A stretch of DNA of 64,000 nt from Axinella damicornis (taxonomy: Eukaryota; Porifera; Demospongiae; Axinellida; Axinellidae), in contig OZ007517.1 in NCBI GenBank assembly GCA_963931865.1, positions 5,035,707-5,099,706 on the forward strand, in the 5' to 3' direction. The translations under genes were made by a program, and so were the position numbers. Positions 12,401-24,686 of this stretch are shown in pieces; the stretch's first letter is position 1, and each line of letters begins with the position of its first letter. The notes beneath the pieces are model-generated. The model searched no databases and was not told where the DNA came from. It was given only the letters and a program-made list of their open reading frames with translations.

Positions 12401-15400
12401 CGGGGCCGGCCAGGACCCCACGGGGCCGGCAAGGCCCCCACGGTTCCGGCCAGGCCCCCACCGGACAGGCCCGGCCCCCAGTGGGCCGGCCAGTCCCCCA
12501 CGGGGCCGACCAGGCCCCCACGGGGCCGGCCAGGACCCCACGGGGCCGGCAAGGCCCCCACGGTGCCGGCCAGGCCCCCACCGGACAGGCCCGGCCCCCA
12601 GTGGGCCGGCCAGTCCCCCACGGGGCCGACCAGGCCCCCACGGGGCCGGCCTGTCCCCCACGGGGCCGGCTCGGCCCCCACGGGGCCGGCCTGGCCCCCA
12701 CCGGGCCTGCCAGGCCCCCACGGGGCCGGCCCGGCCCCCACGGGGCCGGCCAGGCCCCCACGGGGCCGGCCAGGCCCCCACGGGGCCGGCCAGGCCCCCA
12801 CGGGGCCGGCCAGGCCCCCACGGGGCCGGCCCGGCCCCCACGGGGCCGGCCAGGACCCCACGGGGCCGGCAAGGCCCCCACGGTGCCGGCCAGGCCCCCA
12901 CCGGACAGGCCCGGCCCCCAGTGGGCCGGCCTGTCCCCCACGGGGCCGACCAGGCCCCCACGGGGCCGGCCCGGCCCCCACGGGGCCGGCCAGGCCCCCA
13001 CGGGGCCGGCCAGGCCCCCACGGGGCCGGCCAGGCCCCCACGGGGCCGGCCAGGCCCCCACGGGGCCGGCCCGGCCCCCACGGGGCCGGCCAGGACCCCA
13101 CGGGGCCGGCAAGGCCCCCACGGTGCCGGCCAGGCCCCCACCGGACAGGCCCGGCCCCCAGTGGGCCGGCCTGTCCCCCACGGGGCCGACCAGGCCCCCA
13201 CGGGGCCGGCCAGGACCCCACGGGGCCGGCAAGGCCCCCACGGTTCCGGCCAGGCCCCCACCGGACAGGCCCGGCCCCCAGTGGGCCGGCCAGTCCCCCA
13301 CGGGGCCGACCAGGCCCCCACGGGGCCGGCCAGGACCCCACGGGGCCGGCAAGGCCCCCACGGTGCCGGCCAGGCCCCCACCGGACAGGCCCGGCCCCCA
13401 GTGGGCCGGCCAGTCCCCCACGGGGCCGACCAGGCCCCCACGGGGCCGGCCAGTCCCCCACGGGGCCGGCTCGGCCCCCACGGGGCCGGCCTGGCCCCCA
13501 CCGGGCCTGCCAGGCCCCCACGGGGCCGGCCCGGCCCCCACGGGGCCGGCCAGGCCCCCACGGGGCCGGCCAGGCCCCCACGGGGCCGGCCAGGCCCCCA
13601 CGGGGCCGGCCAGGCCCACACGGGGCCGGCCAGGCCCCCACGGGGCCGGCCAGGACCCCAAGGGGCCGGCCAGGCCCCCACGGGGCCGGCCAGGCCCACA
13701 CGGGGCCGGCCAGGCCCCCACGGGGCCGGCCAGGACCCCAAGGGGCCGGCCAGGCCCCCACGGGGCCGGCCAGGCCCCCACAAGCCCGGCCAGGCCCCCA
13801 CGGGGCCGGCCAGGCCCCCACGGGGCCGGCCAGGCCCCCACGGGGCCGGCCAGGCCCCCACGGGGCCGGCCCGGCCCCCACGGGGCCGGCCAGGCACCCA
13901 CGGGGCCGGCCCGGCCCCCACGGCTCCCACGGGGCCGGCCAGGACCCCACGGGGCCGGCCAGGACCCCACGGGGCCGGCCAGGCCCCCACGGGGCCGGCC
14001 CGGCCCCCACGTCCCGGCCCCCACGGCCCGGCCCCCACAGGGCCGGCCAGGCCCCCACGGGGCCGGTCCGGCCCCCACGGGGCCGGCCCGGCCCCCACGG
14101 CTCCCACGGGGCCGGCCAGGACCCCACGGGGCCGGCCAGGACCCCACGGGGCCGGCCAGGCCCCCACGGGGCCGGCCCGGCCCCCACGTCCCGGCCCCCA
14201 CGGCCCGGCCCCAACAGGGCCGGCCAGGCCCCCACGGGGCCGGCCCGGCCCCCACGGGGCCGGCCAGGCCCCCACGGGGTCGGCCCGGCCCCCACGGGGC
14301 CGGCCAGGCCCCCACGGGGCCGGCCCGGCCCCCACGGGGCCGGCCCGGCCCCCACGGGGCCGGCCAGGACCCCACGGGGCCGGCAAGGCCCCCACGGTGC
14401 CGGCCAGGCCCCCACCGGACAGGCCCGGCCCCCACTGGGCAGGCCCGGCCCCCACGGGGCCGGCCAGGCAACCACAGGGCCACCCGGCCCCCACGGGGCC
14501 GGCCAGGACCCCACGGGGCCGGCCAGGACCCCACGGGGCCGGCCAGGCCCCCACGGGGCCGGCCCGGCCCCCACGTCCCGGCCCCCACGGCCCGGCCCCC
14601 ACAGGGCCGGCCAGGCCCCCACGGGGCGGGCCCGGCCCCCACGGGGCCGGCCAGGCCCCCACGGGGCCGGCCCGGCCCCCACGGGGCAGGCCAGGCCCCC
14701 ACGGGGCCGGCCCGGCCCCCACGGGGCCGGCCAGGCCCCCACAAGCCCGGCCAGGCCCCCACGGGGCCGGCCAGGCCCCCACAAGGCCGGCCAGGCCCCC
14801 ACGGGGCCGGCCAGGCCCCCACGGGGTTGGCCCGGCCCCCACGGGGCCGGCCAGGCACCCACGGGGCCGGCCAGGCAACCACGGGGCCACCCGGCCCCCA
14901 CGGGGCCGGCCAGGACCCCACGGGGCCGGCCAGGCCCCCACGGGGCCGGCCCGGCCCCCACGTCCCGGCCCCCACGGTCCGGCCCCCACAGGGCCGGCCA
15001 GGCCCCCACGGGGCTGGCCCGGCCCCCACGGCTCCCACGGGGCCGGCCAGGACCCCACGGGGCCGGCCAGGACCCCACGGGGCCGGCCAGGCCCCCACGG
15101 GGCCGGCCCGGCCCCCACGTCCCGGCCCCCACGGCCCGGCCCCCACAGGGCCGGCCAGGCCCCCACGGGGCCGGCCCGGCCCCCACGGGGCCGGCCAGGC
15201 CCCCACGGGGTCGGCCCGGCCCCCACGGGACCGGCAGGCCCCCACGGGGCCGGCCCGGCCCCCACGGGGCCGGCCCGGCCCCCACGGGGCCGGCCAGGAC
15301 CCCACGGGGCCGGCAAGGCCCCCACGGTGCCGGCCAGGCCCCCACCGGACAGGCCCGGCCCCCACTGGGCCGGCCCGGCCCCCACGGGGCCGGCCAGGCA

Positions 15401-17260
15401 ACCACAGGGCCACCCGGCCCCCACGGGGCCGGCCAGGACCCCACGGGGCCGGCCAGGCCCCCACGGGGCCGGCCCGGCCCCCACGTCCCGGCCCCCACGG
15501 CCCGGCCCCCACAGGGCCGGCCAAGCACCCACGGGGCCGGCCCGGCCCCCACGGGGCCGGCCAGGCCCTTACGGGGCCGGCCCGGCCCCCACGGGGCAGG
15601 CCAGGCCCCCACGGGGCCGGCCCGGCCCCCACGGGGCCGGCCAGGCCCCCACAAGCCCGGCCAGGCCCCCACGGGGCCGGCCAGGCCCCCACGGGGCCGG
15701 CCAGGCCCCCACGGGGTTGGCCCGGCCCCCACGGGGCCGGCCAGGCACCCACGGGGCCGGCCCGGCCCCCACGGGTCTGGCCAGACCCCCACGGGGCAGG
15801 CCAGGCCCCCATGGGGCCGGCCAGTCCCCCACGGGGCCGGCCAGGCCCCCACGGGGCCGGACCGGCTCCCACTGGGCCGGCCAGGACCCCACGGGGCCGG
15901 CCAGGCCCCCACGGGGCCGGCCCGGCCCCCACGTCCCGGCCCCCACGGCCAGGCCCCCACAGGGCCGGCCAGGCCCCCACGGGGCCGGCCCGGCCCCCAC
16001 GGGGCCGGCCCGGCCCCCACGGGGCCGGCCCGGCCCCCACGGGGCCGGCCCGGCCCCCACGGGGCCGGCCAGGACCCCACGGGGCCGGCAAGGCCCCCAC
16101 GGTGCCGGCCAGGCCCCCACAAGCCCGGCCAGGCCCCCACGGGGCCGGCCAGGCCCCCACGGGGCCGGCCAGGCCCCCACGGGGCCGGCCCGGCCCCCAC
16201 GGGGCCGGCCCGGCCCCCACGGGGCCGGCCCGGCCCCCACGGGGCCGGCCCGGCCCCCACGGGGCCGGCCAGGCCCCCACGGGGCCGGCCAGGCCCCCAC
16301 GGGGCCGGCCAGGCCCCCACGGGGCCGGCCCGGCCCCCACGGGGCCGGCCAGGACCCCACGGGGCCGGCAAGGCCCCCACGGTGCCGGCCAGGCCCCCAC
16401 CGGACAGGCCCGGCCCCCACTGGGCCGGCCCGGCCCCCACGGGGCCGGCCAGGCAACCACGGGGCCACCCGGCCCCCACGGGGCCGGCCAGGACCCCACG
16501 GGGCCGGCCAGGCCCCCACGGGGCCGGCCCGGCCGCCACGTCCCGGCCCCCACGGCCCGGCCCCCACAGGGCCGGCCAGGCCCCCACGGGGCCGGCCCGG
16601 CCCCCACGGCTCCCACGGGGCCGGCCAGGACCCCACGGGGCCGGCCAGGACCCCACGGGGCCGGCCAGGCCCCCACGGGGCCGGCCCGGCCCCCACGTCC
16701 CGGCCCCCACGGCCCGGCCCCCACAGGGCCGGCCAGGCCCCCACGGGGCCGGCCCGGCCCCCACGGGGCCGGCCAGGCCCCCACGGGGTCGGCCCGGCCC
16801 CCACGGGGCCGGCCAGGCCCCCACGGGGCCGGCCAGGCCCCCACGGGGCCGGCCCGGCCCCCACGGGGCCGGCCCGGCCCCCACGGGGCCGGCCAGGACC
16901 CCACGGGGCCGGCAAGGCCCCCACGGTGCCGGCCAGGCCCCCACCGGACAGGCCCGGCCCCCACTGGGCCGGCCCGGCCCCCACGGGGCCGGCCAGGCCC
17001 CCACGGGGCCGGCCAGGCCCCCACGGGGCCGGCCCGGCCCCCACGGGGCCGGCCAGGCACCCACGGGGCCGGCCCGGCCCCCACGGGTCCGGCCAGACCC
17101 CCACGGGCAGGCCAGGCCCCCATGGGGCCGGCCAGTCCCCCACGGGGCCGGCCAGGCCCCCACGGGGCCGGACCGGCTCCCACTGGGCCGGCCAGGACCC
17201 CACGGGGCCGGCCAGGCCCCCACGGGGCCGGCCAGGCCCCCACGGGGCCGGCCCGGCCCC
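9481..17260. repeat. 20-bp satellite, type B domain (first)
   Basis: The same 20-bp unit continues, but with variants rare or absent in type A. These are CGGGTCCGGCCAGACCCC followed by GGGGCAGGCC, the GGACCGGCTCCCACTGGG pair, CAGTGGGCCGGCC followed by TGTCCC or AGTCCC, GGGCCGACCAGG, and a tail of GGCTCGG, GGCCTGG and CACCGGGCCTGCC. The start is placed at the first CGGGTCCGGCC variant and the end just before type A landmarks return at about 17.3 kb. The block matches 28971-36975 in variant order. No gene or unique sequence is visible. Confidence 0.9.
12341..12720. repeat. Type B cassette: three 120-bp hexamers plus tail
   Basis: Three successive 120-bp subrepeats (six basic units each) are read from the landmark CCGGACAGGC at 12341, 12461 and 12581. 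The first carries GGCCTGTCCC and the next two GGCCAGTCCC, each followed by GGGCCGACCAGG. A fixed tail follows, with GGCTCGG, GGCCTGG and CACCGGGCCTGCC. The cassette recurs with starts near 10.39, 13.14, 29.83, 31.50, 32.84, 33.66, 39.42, 43.49, 44.57 and 47.32 kb, with shorter versions near 45.2 and 46.0 kb. It defines type B satellite and is confined to those domains. Confidence 0.88.
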
Positions 17261-18600
17261 CACGGGGCCGGCCAGGACCCCACGGGGCCGGCAAGGCCCC
17301 CACGGTGCCGGCCAGGCCCTCACCGGACAGGCCCGGCCCCCACTGGGCCGGCCCGGCCCCCACGGGGCCGGCCCGGCCCCCACGGGGCCGGCCAGGCCCC
17401 CACGGGGCCGGCCAGGCCCCCACGGGGCCGGCCAGGCCCCCACGGGGCCGGCCCGGCCCCCACGGGGCCGGCCAGGACCCCACGGCGCCGGCAAGGCCCC
17501 CACGGTGCCGGCCAGGCCCCCACCGGACAGGCCCGGCCCCCACTGGGCCGGCTAGTCCCCCACGGGGCCGGCCAGGCCCCCACGGGGCCGGCCAGGCCCC
17601 CACGGGGCCGGCCAGGCCCCCACGGGGCCGGCCAGGCCCCCACTGGGCCGGCCAGGCCCCCACGGGCCCGGCCAGGCCCCCACGGGGCCAACCAGGCCCC
17701 CACGGGGCCGGCCAGGCCCCTACGGGGCCGGCCAGGCCCCCACAAGCCCGGCCAGGCCCCCACGGGGCCGGCCAGGCCCCCACGGGCCCGGCCAGGCCCC
17801 CACGGGGCCGGCCAGGCCCCCACGGGGCCGGCCAGTCCCCCACGGGGCCGGCCAGGCCCCCACGGGGCCGGCCAGGCCCCCACGGGGCCGGCCAGGCCCC
17901 CACGGGGCCGGCCAGGACCCCACGGGGCCGGCCAGGCCCCCACGGGGCCGGCCAGGCCCCCACAAGCCCGGCCAGGCCCCCACGGGGCCGGCCAGGCCCC
18001 CACGGGGCCGGCCAGGCCCCCACGGGGCCGGCCAGGCCCCCACGGGGCCGGCCAGGCCCACACGGGGCCGGCCAGGCCCCCACGGGGCTGGCCAGGACCC
18101 CACGGGGCCGGCCAGGCCCCCACGGGGCCGGCCAGGCCCCCACAAGCCCGGCCAGGCCCCCACGGGGCCGGCCAGGCCCCCACGGGGCCGGCCCGGCTCC
18201 CACGGGGCCGGCCAGGAACCCACGGGGCCGGCCAGGACCCCACGGGGCCGGCCAGGCCCCCACGGGGCCGGCCCGGCCCCCACGTCCCGGCCCCCACGGC
18301 CCGGCCCCCACAGAGCCGGCCAGGCCCCCACGGGGCCGGCCCGGCCCCCACGGGGCCGGCCCGGCCCCCACGGGGCCGGCCAGGCCCCCACGGGGCCGGC
18401 CAGGCCCCCACGGGGCCGGCCAGGCCCCCACAAGCCCGGCCAGGCCCCCACGGGGCCGGCCAGGCCCCCACGGGCCCGGCCAGGCCCCCACGGGGCCGGC
18501 CAGGCCCCCACGGGGCCGGCCAGGCCCCCACGGGGCCGGCCAGGCCCCCACGGGGCCGGCCAGGCCCCCACGGGGCCGGCCAGGCCCCCACGGGGCCGGC

Positions 18601-21600
18601 CAGGCCCCCACAAGCCCGGCCAGGCCCCCACGGGGCCGGCCAGGCCCCCACGGGCCCGGCCAGGCCCCCACGGGGCCGGCCAGGCCCCCACGGGGCCGGC
18701 CAGGCCCCCACGGGGCCGGCCAGGCCCCCACGGGGCCGGCCAGGCCCCCACGGGGCCGGCCAGGCCCCCACGGGGCCGGCCAGGACCCCACGGGGCCGGC
18801 CAGGCCCCCACGGGGCCGGCCAGGCCCCCACAAGCCCGGCCAGGCCCCCACGGGGCCGGCCAGGCCCCCACGGGGCCGGCCAGGCCCCCACGGGGCCGGC
18901 CAGGCCCCCACGGGGCCGGCCAGGCCCACACGGGGCCGGCCAGGCCCCCACGGGGCCGGCCAGGACCCCACGGGGCCGGCCAGGCCCCCACGGGGCCGGC
19001 CAGGCCCCCACAAGCCTGGCCAGGCCCCCACGGGGCCGGCCAGGCCCCCACGGGGCCGGTCCGGCTCCCACGGGGCCGGCCAGGACCCCACGGGGCCGGC
19101 CAGGACCCCACGGGGCCGGCCAGGCCCCCACGGGGCCGGCCCGGCCCCCACGTCCCGGCCCCCACGGCCCGGCCCCCACAGAGCCGGCCAGGCCCCCACG
19201 GGGCCGGCCCGGCCCCCACGGGGCCGGCCAGGCCCCCACGGGGCCGGCTTGGCCCCCACGGGGCCGGCCAGGCCCTCACGGGGCCGGCCAGGCCCCCACG
19301 GGGCCGGCCCGGCCCCCACGGGGCCGGCCAGGACCCCACTGGGCCGGCAAGGCCCCCACGGTGCCGGCCAGGCCCCCACCGGACAGGCCCGGCCCCCACT
19401 GGGCCGGCCCGGCCCCCACGGGGCCGGCCAGGCAACCACGAAGCCACCCGGCCCCCACGGGGCCGGCCAGGACCCCACGGGGCCGGCCAGGCCCCCACGG
19501 GGCCGGCCCGGCCCCCACGTCCCGGCCCCCACGGCCCGGCCCCCACAGGGCCGGCAAGGCCCCCACGAAGCCGGCCCGGCCCCCACGGGGCAGGCCAGGC
19601 CCCCACGGGGCCGGCCAGGCCCCCACGGGGCCGGCCCGGCCCCCACGGGGCCGGCCAGGACCCCACGGGGCCGGCCAGGCCCCCACGGGGCCGGCCAGGC
19701 CCCCACGGGGCCGGCCAGGCCCCCACGGGGCCGGCCAGGCCCCCACAAGCCCGGCCAGGCCCCCACGGGGCCGGCCAGGCCCCCACGGGCCCGGCCAGGC
19801 CCCCACGGGGCCGGCCAGGCCCCCACGGGGCCGGCCAGGCCCCCACGGGGCCGGCCAGGCCCCCACGGGGCCGGCCAGGCCCCCACGGGGCCGGCCAGGC
19901 CCCCACGGGGCCGGCCAGGACCCCACGGGGCCGGCCAGGCCCCCACGGGGCCGGCCAGGCCCCCACAAGCCCGGCCAGGCCCCCACGGGGCCGGCCAGGC
20001 CCCCACGGGGCCGGCCAGGCCCCCACGGGGCCGGCCAGGCCCCCACGGGGCCGGCAAGGCCCACACGGGGCCGGCCAGGCCCCCACGGGGCCGGCCAGGA
20101 CCCCACGGGGCCGGGCAGGCCCCCACGGGGCCGGCCAGGCCCCCACAAGCCTGGCCAGGCCCCCACGGGGCCGGCCAGGCCCCCACGGGGCCGGCCCGGC
20201 TCCCACGGGGCCGGCCAGGACCCCACGGGGCCGGCCAGGACCCCACGGGGCCGGCCAGGCCCCCACGGGGCCGGCCCGGCCCCCACGTCCCGGCCCCCAC
20301 GGCCCGGCCCCCACAGAGCCGGCCAGGCCCCCACGGGGCCGGCCCGGCCCCCACGGGGCCGGCCAGGCCCCCACGGGGCCGGCTTGGCCCCCACGGGGCC
20401 GGCCAGGCCCTCACGGGGCCGGCCAGGCCCCCACGGGGCCGGCCCGGCCCCCACGGGGCCGGCCAGGACCCCACAGGGCCGGCAAGGCCCCCACGGTGCC
20501 GGCCAGGCCCCCACCGGACAGGCCCGGCCCCCACTGGGCCGGCCCGGCCCCCACGGGGCCGGCCAGGCAACCACGGGGCCACCCGGCCCCCACGGGGCCG
20601 GCCAGGACCCCACGGGGCCGGCCAGGCCCCCACGGGGCCGGCCCGGCCCCCACGTCCCGGCCCCCACGGCCCGGCCCCCACAGGGCCGGCCATGCCCCCA
20701 CGAAGCCGGCCCGGCCCCCACGGGGCAGGCCAGGCCCCCACGGGGCCGGCCAGGCCCCCTCGGGGCCGGCCCGGCCCCCACGGGGCCGGCCAGGACCCCA
20801 CGGGGCCGGCAAGGCCCCCACGGTGCCGGCCAGGCCCTCACCGGACAGGCCCGGCCCCCACTGGGCCGGCCCGGCCCCCACGGGGCCGGCCCGGCCCCCA
20901 CGGGGCCGGCCCGGCCCCCACGGGGCCGGCCAGGCCCCCACGGGGCCGGCCATGCCCCCACGGGGCCGGCCCGGCCCCCACGGGGCCGGCCAGGACCCCA
21001 CGGCGCCGGCAAGGCCCCCACGGTGCCGGCCAGGCCCCCACCGGACAGGCCCGGCCCCCACTGGGCCGGCCAGTCCCCCACGGGGCCGGCCAGGCCCCCA
21101 CGGGGCCGGCCAGGCCCCCACGGGGCCGGCCAGGCCCCCACGGGGCCGGCCAGGCCCCCACGGGGCCGGCCAGGCCCCCACTGGGCCGGCCAGGCCCCCA
21201 CGGGCCCGGCAAGGCCCCCACGGGGCCGGCCAGGCCCCCACGGGGCCGGCCAGGCCCCCACAAGCCCGGCCAGGCCCCCACGGGGCCGGCCAGGCCCCCA
21301 CGGGCCCGGCCAGGCCCCCACGGGGCCGGCCAGGCCCCCACGGGGCCGGCCAGGCCCCCACGGGGCCGGCCAGGCCCCCACGGGGCCGGCCAGGCCCCCA
21401 CGGGGCCGGCCAGGACCCCACGGGGCCGGCCAGGCCCCCACGGGGCCGGCCAGGCCCCCACAAGCCCGGCCAGGCCCCCACGGGGCCGGCCAGGCCCCCA
21501 CGGGGCCGGCCAGGCCCCCACGGGGCCGGCCAGGCCCCCACGGGGCCGGCCAGGCCCACACGGGGCCGGCCAGGCCCCCACGGGGCCGGCCAGGACCCCA

Positions 21601-23920
21601 CGGGGCCGGCCAGGCCCCCACGGGGCCGGCCAGGCCCCCACAAGCCTGGCCAGGCCCCCACGGGGCCGGCCAGGCCCCCACGGGGCCGGTCCGGCTCCCA
21701 CGGGGCCGGCCAGGACCCCACGGGGCCGGCCAGGACCCCACGGGGCCGGCCAGGCCCCCACGGGGCCGGCCCGGCCCCCACGTCCCGGCCCCCACGGCCC
21801 GGCCCCCACAGAGCCGGCCAGGCCCCCACGGGGCCGGCCCGGCCCCCACGGGGCCGGCCCGGCCCCCACGGGGCCGGCCAGGCCCCCACGGGGCCGGCTT
21901 GGCCCCCACGGGGCCGGCCAGGCCCTCACGGGGCCGGCCAGGCCCCCACGGGGCCGGCCCGGCCCCCACGGGGCCGGCCAGGACCCCACTGGGCCGGCAA
22001 GGCCCCCACGGTGCCGGCCAGGCCCCCACCGGACAGGCCCGGCCCCCACTGGGCCGGCCCGGCCCCCACGGGGCCGGCCAGGCAACCACGAAGCCACCCG
22101 GCCCCCACGGGGCCGGCCAGGACCCCACGGGGCCGGCCAGGCCCCCACGGGGCCGGCCCGGCCCCCACGTCCCGGCCCCCACGGCCCGGCCCCCACAGGG
22201 CCGGCAAGGCCCCCACGAAGCCGGCCCGGCCCCCACGGGGCAGGCCAGGCCCCCACGGGGCCGGCCAGGCCCCCACGGGGCCGGCCCGGCCCCCACGGGG
22301 CCGGCCAGGACCCCACGGGGCCGGCCAGGCCCCCACGGGGCCGGCCAGGCCCCCACGGGGCCGGCCAGGCCCCCACGGGGCCGGCCAGGCCCCCACAAGC
22401 CCGGCCAGGCCCCCACGGGGCCGGCCAGGCCCCCACGGGCCCGGCCAGGCCCCCACGGGGCCGGCCAGGCCCCCACGGGGCCGGCCAGGCCCCCACGGGG
22501 CCGGCCAGGCCCCCACGGGGCCGGCCAGGCCCCCACGGGGCCGGCCAGGCCCCCACGGGGCCGGCCAGGACCCCACGGGGCCGGCCAGGCCCCCACGGGG
22601 CCGGCCAGGCCCCCACAAGCCCGGCCAGGCCCCCACGGGGCCGGCCAGGCCCCCACGGGGCCGGCCAGGCCCCCACGGGGCCGGCCAGGCCCCCACGGGG
22701 CCGGCAAGGCCCACACGGGGCCGGCCAGGCCCCCACGGGGCCGGCCAGGACCCCACGGGGCCGGCCAGGCCCCCACGGGGCCGGCCAGGCCCCCACAAGC
22801 CTGGCCAGGCCCCCACGGGGCCGGCCAGGCCCCCACGGGGCCGGCCCGGCTCCCACGGGGCCGGCCAGGACCCCACGGGGCCGGCCAGGACCCCACGGGG
22901 CCGGCCAGGCCCCCACGGGGCCGGCCCGGCCCCCACGTCCCGGCCCCCACGGCCCGGCCCCCACAGAGCCGGCCAGGCCCCCACGGGGCCGGCCCGGCCC
23001 CCACGGGGCCGGCCAGGCCCCCACGGGGCCGGCTTGGCCCCCACGGGGCCGGCCAGGCCCTCACGGGGCCGGCCAGGCCCCCACGGGGCCGGCCCGGCCC
23101 CCACGGGGCCGGCCCGGCCCCCACGGGGCCGGCCAGGACCCCACGGGGCCGGCAAGGCCCCCACGGTGCCGGCCAGGCCCCCACCGGACAGGCCCGGCCC
23201 CCACTGGGCCGGCCCGGCCCCCACGGGGCCGGCCAGGCAACCACGGGGCCACCCGGCCCCCACGGGGCCGGCCAGGACCCCACGGGGCCGGCCAGGCCCC
23301 CACGGGGCCGGCCCGGCCCCCACGTCCCGGCCCCCACGGCCCGGCCCCCACAGGGCCGGCCATGCCCCCACGAAGCCGGCCCGGCCCCCACGGGGCAGGC
23401 CAGGCCCCCACGGGGCCGGCCAGGCCCCCTCGGGGCCGGCCCGGCCCCCACGGGGCCGGCCAGGACCCCACGGGGCCGGCAAGGCCCCCACGGTGCCGGC
23501 CAGGCCCTCACCGGACAGGCCCGGCCCCCACTGGGCCGGCCCGGCCCCCACGGGGCCGGCCCGGCCCCCACGGGGCCGGCCCGGCCCCCACGGGGCCGGC
23601 CAGGCCCCCACGGGGCCGGCCATGCCCCCACGGGGCCGGCCCGGCCCCCACGGGGCCGGCCAGGACCCCACGGCGCCGGCAAGGCCCCCACGGTGCCGGC
23701 CAGGCCCCCACCGGACAGGCCCGGCCCCCACTGGGCCGGCCAGTCCCCCACGGGGCCGGCCAGGCCCCCACGGGGCCGGCCAGGCCCCCACGGGGCCGGC
23801 CAAACCCCCACGGGGCCGGCCAGGCCCCCACGGGGCCGGCCAGGCCCCCACTGGGCCGGCCAGGCCCCCACGGGCCCGGCCAGGCCCCCACGGGGCCGGC
23901 CAGGCCCCCACGGGGCCGGC
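18601..23920. repeat. Tandem duplication, 2.65-kb period
   Basis: The copies are about 18601-21250 and 21251-23920, with similarity continuing to about 24350. Rare variants occur as pairs at fixed spacing: GGACCCCACTGGGCCGGCAA at 19331 and 21981 (2,650 bp); the AAGCCACCCG variant at 19441 and 22091 (2,650); CCATGCCCCCACGAAGCC at about 20692 and 23362 (2,670); GGTCCGGCTCCC at 19058 and 21688 (2,630). The small differences are whole 20-bp units, for example extra units at about 21841 and 23101. Each copy contains one 1,135-1,155-bp and one 1,515-bp subperiod, so this is a third-order repeat. Confidence 0.9.
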
Positions 23921-24686
23921 CAGGCCCCCACAAGCCCGGCCAGGCCCCCACGGGGCCGGCCAGGCCCCCACGGGCCCGGCCAGGCCCCCACGGGGCCGGC
24001 CAGGCCCCCACGGGGCCGGCCAGGCCCCCACGGGGCCGGCCAGGCCCCCACGGGGCCGGCCAGGCCCCCACGGGGCCGGCCAGGACCCCACGGGGCCGGC
24101 CAGGCCCCCACGGGGCCGGCCAGGCCCCCACAAGCCCGGCCAGGCCCCCACGGGGCCAGCCAGGCCCCCACGGGGCCGGCCAGGCCCCCACGGGGCCGGC
24201 CAGGCCCCCACGGGGCCGGCCAGGCCCACACGGGGCCGGCCAGGCCCCCACGGGGCCGGCCAGGACCCCACGGGGCCGGCCAGGCCCCCACGGGGCCGGC
24301 CAGGCCCCCACAAGCCCGGCCAGGCCCCCACGGGGCCGGCCAGGCCCCCACGGGGCCGGCCAGGCCCCCACGGGGCCGGCCAGGCCCCCACGGGGCCGGC
24401 CAGGACCCCACGGGGCCGGCCAGGCCCCCACGGGGCCGGCCAGGCCCCCACAAGCCCGGCCAGGCCCCCACGGGGCCGGCCAGGCCCCCACGGGGCCGGC
24501 CAGGCCCCCACGGGGCCGGCCCGGCCCCCACAAGGCCGGCCAGGCCCCCACGAAGCCGGCCCGGCCCCCACGGGGCAGGCCAGGCCCCCACGGGGCCGGC
24601 CAGGCCCCCACGGGGCCGGCCCGGCCCCCACGGGGCCGGCCAGGACCCCACGGGGCCGGCAAGGCCCCCACGGTGCCGGCCAGGCC

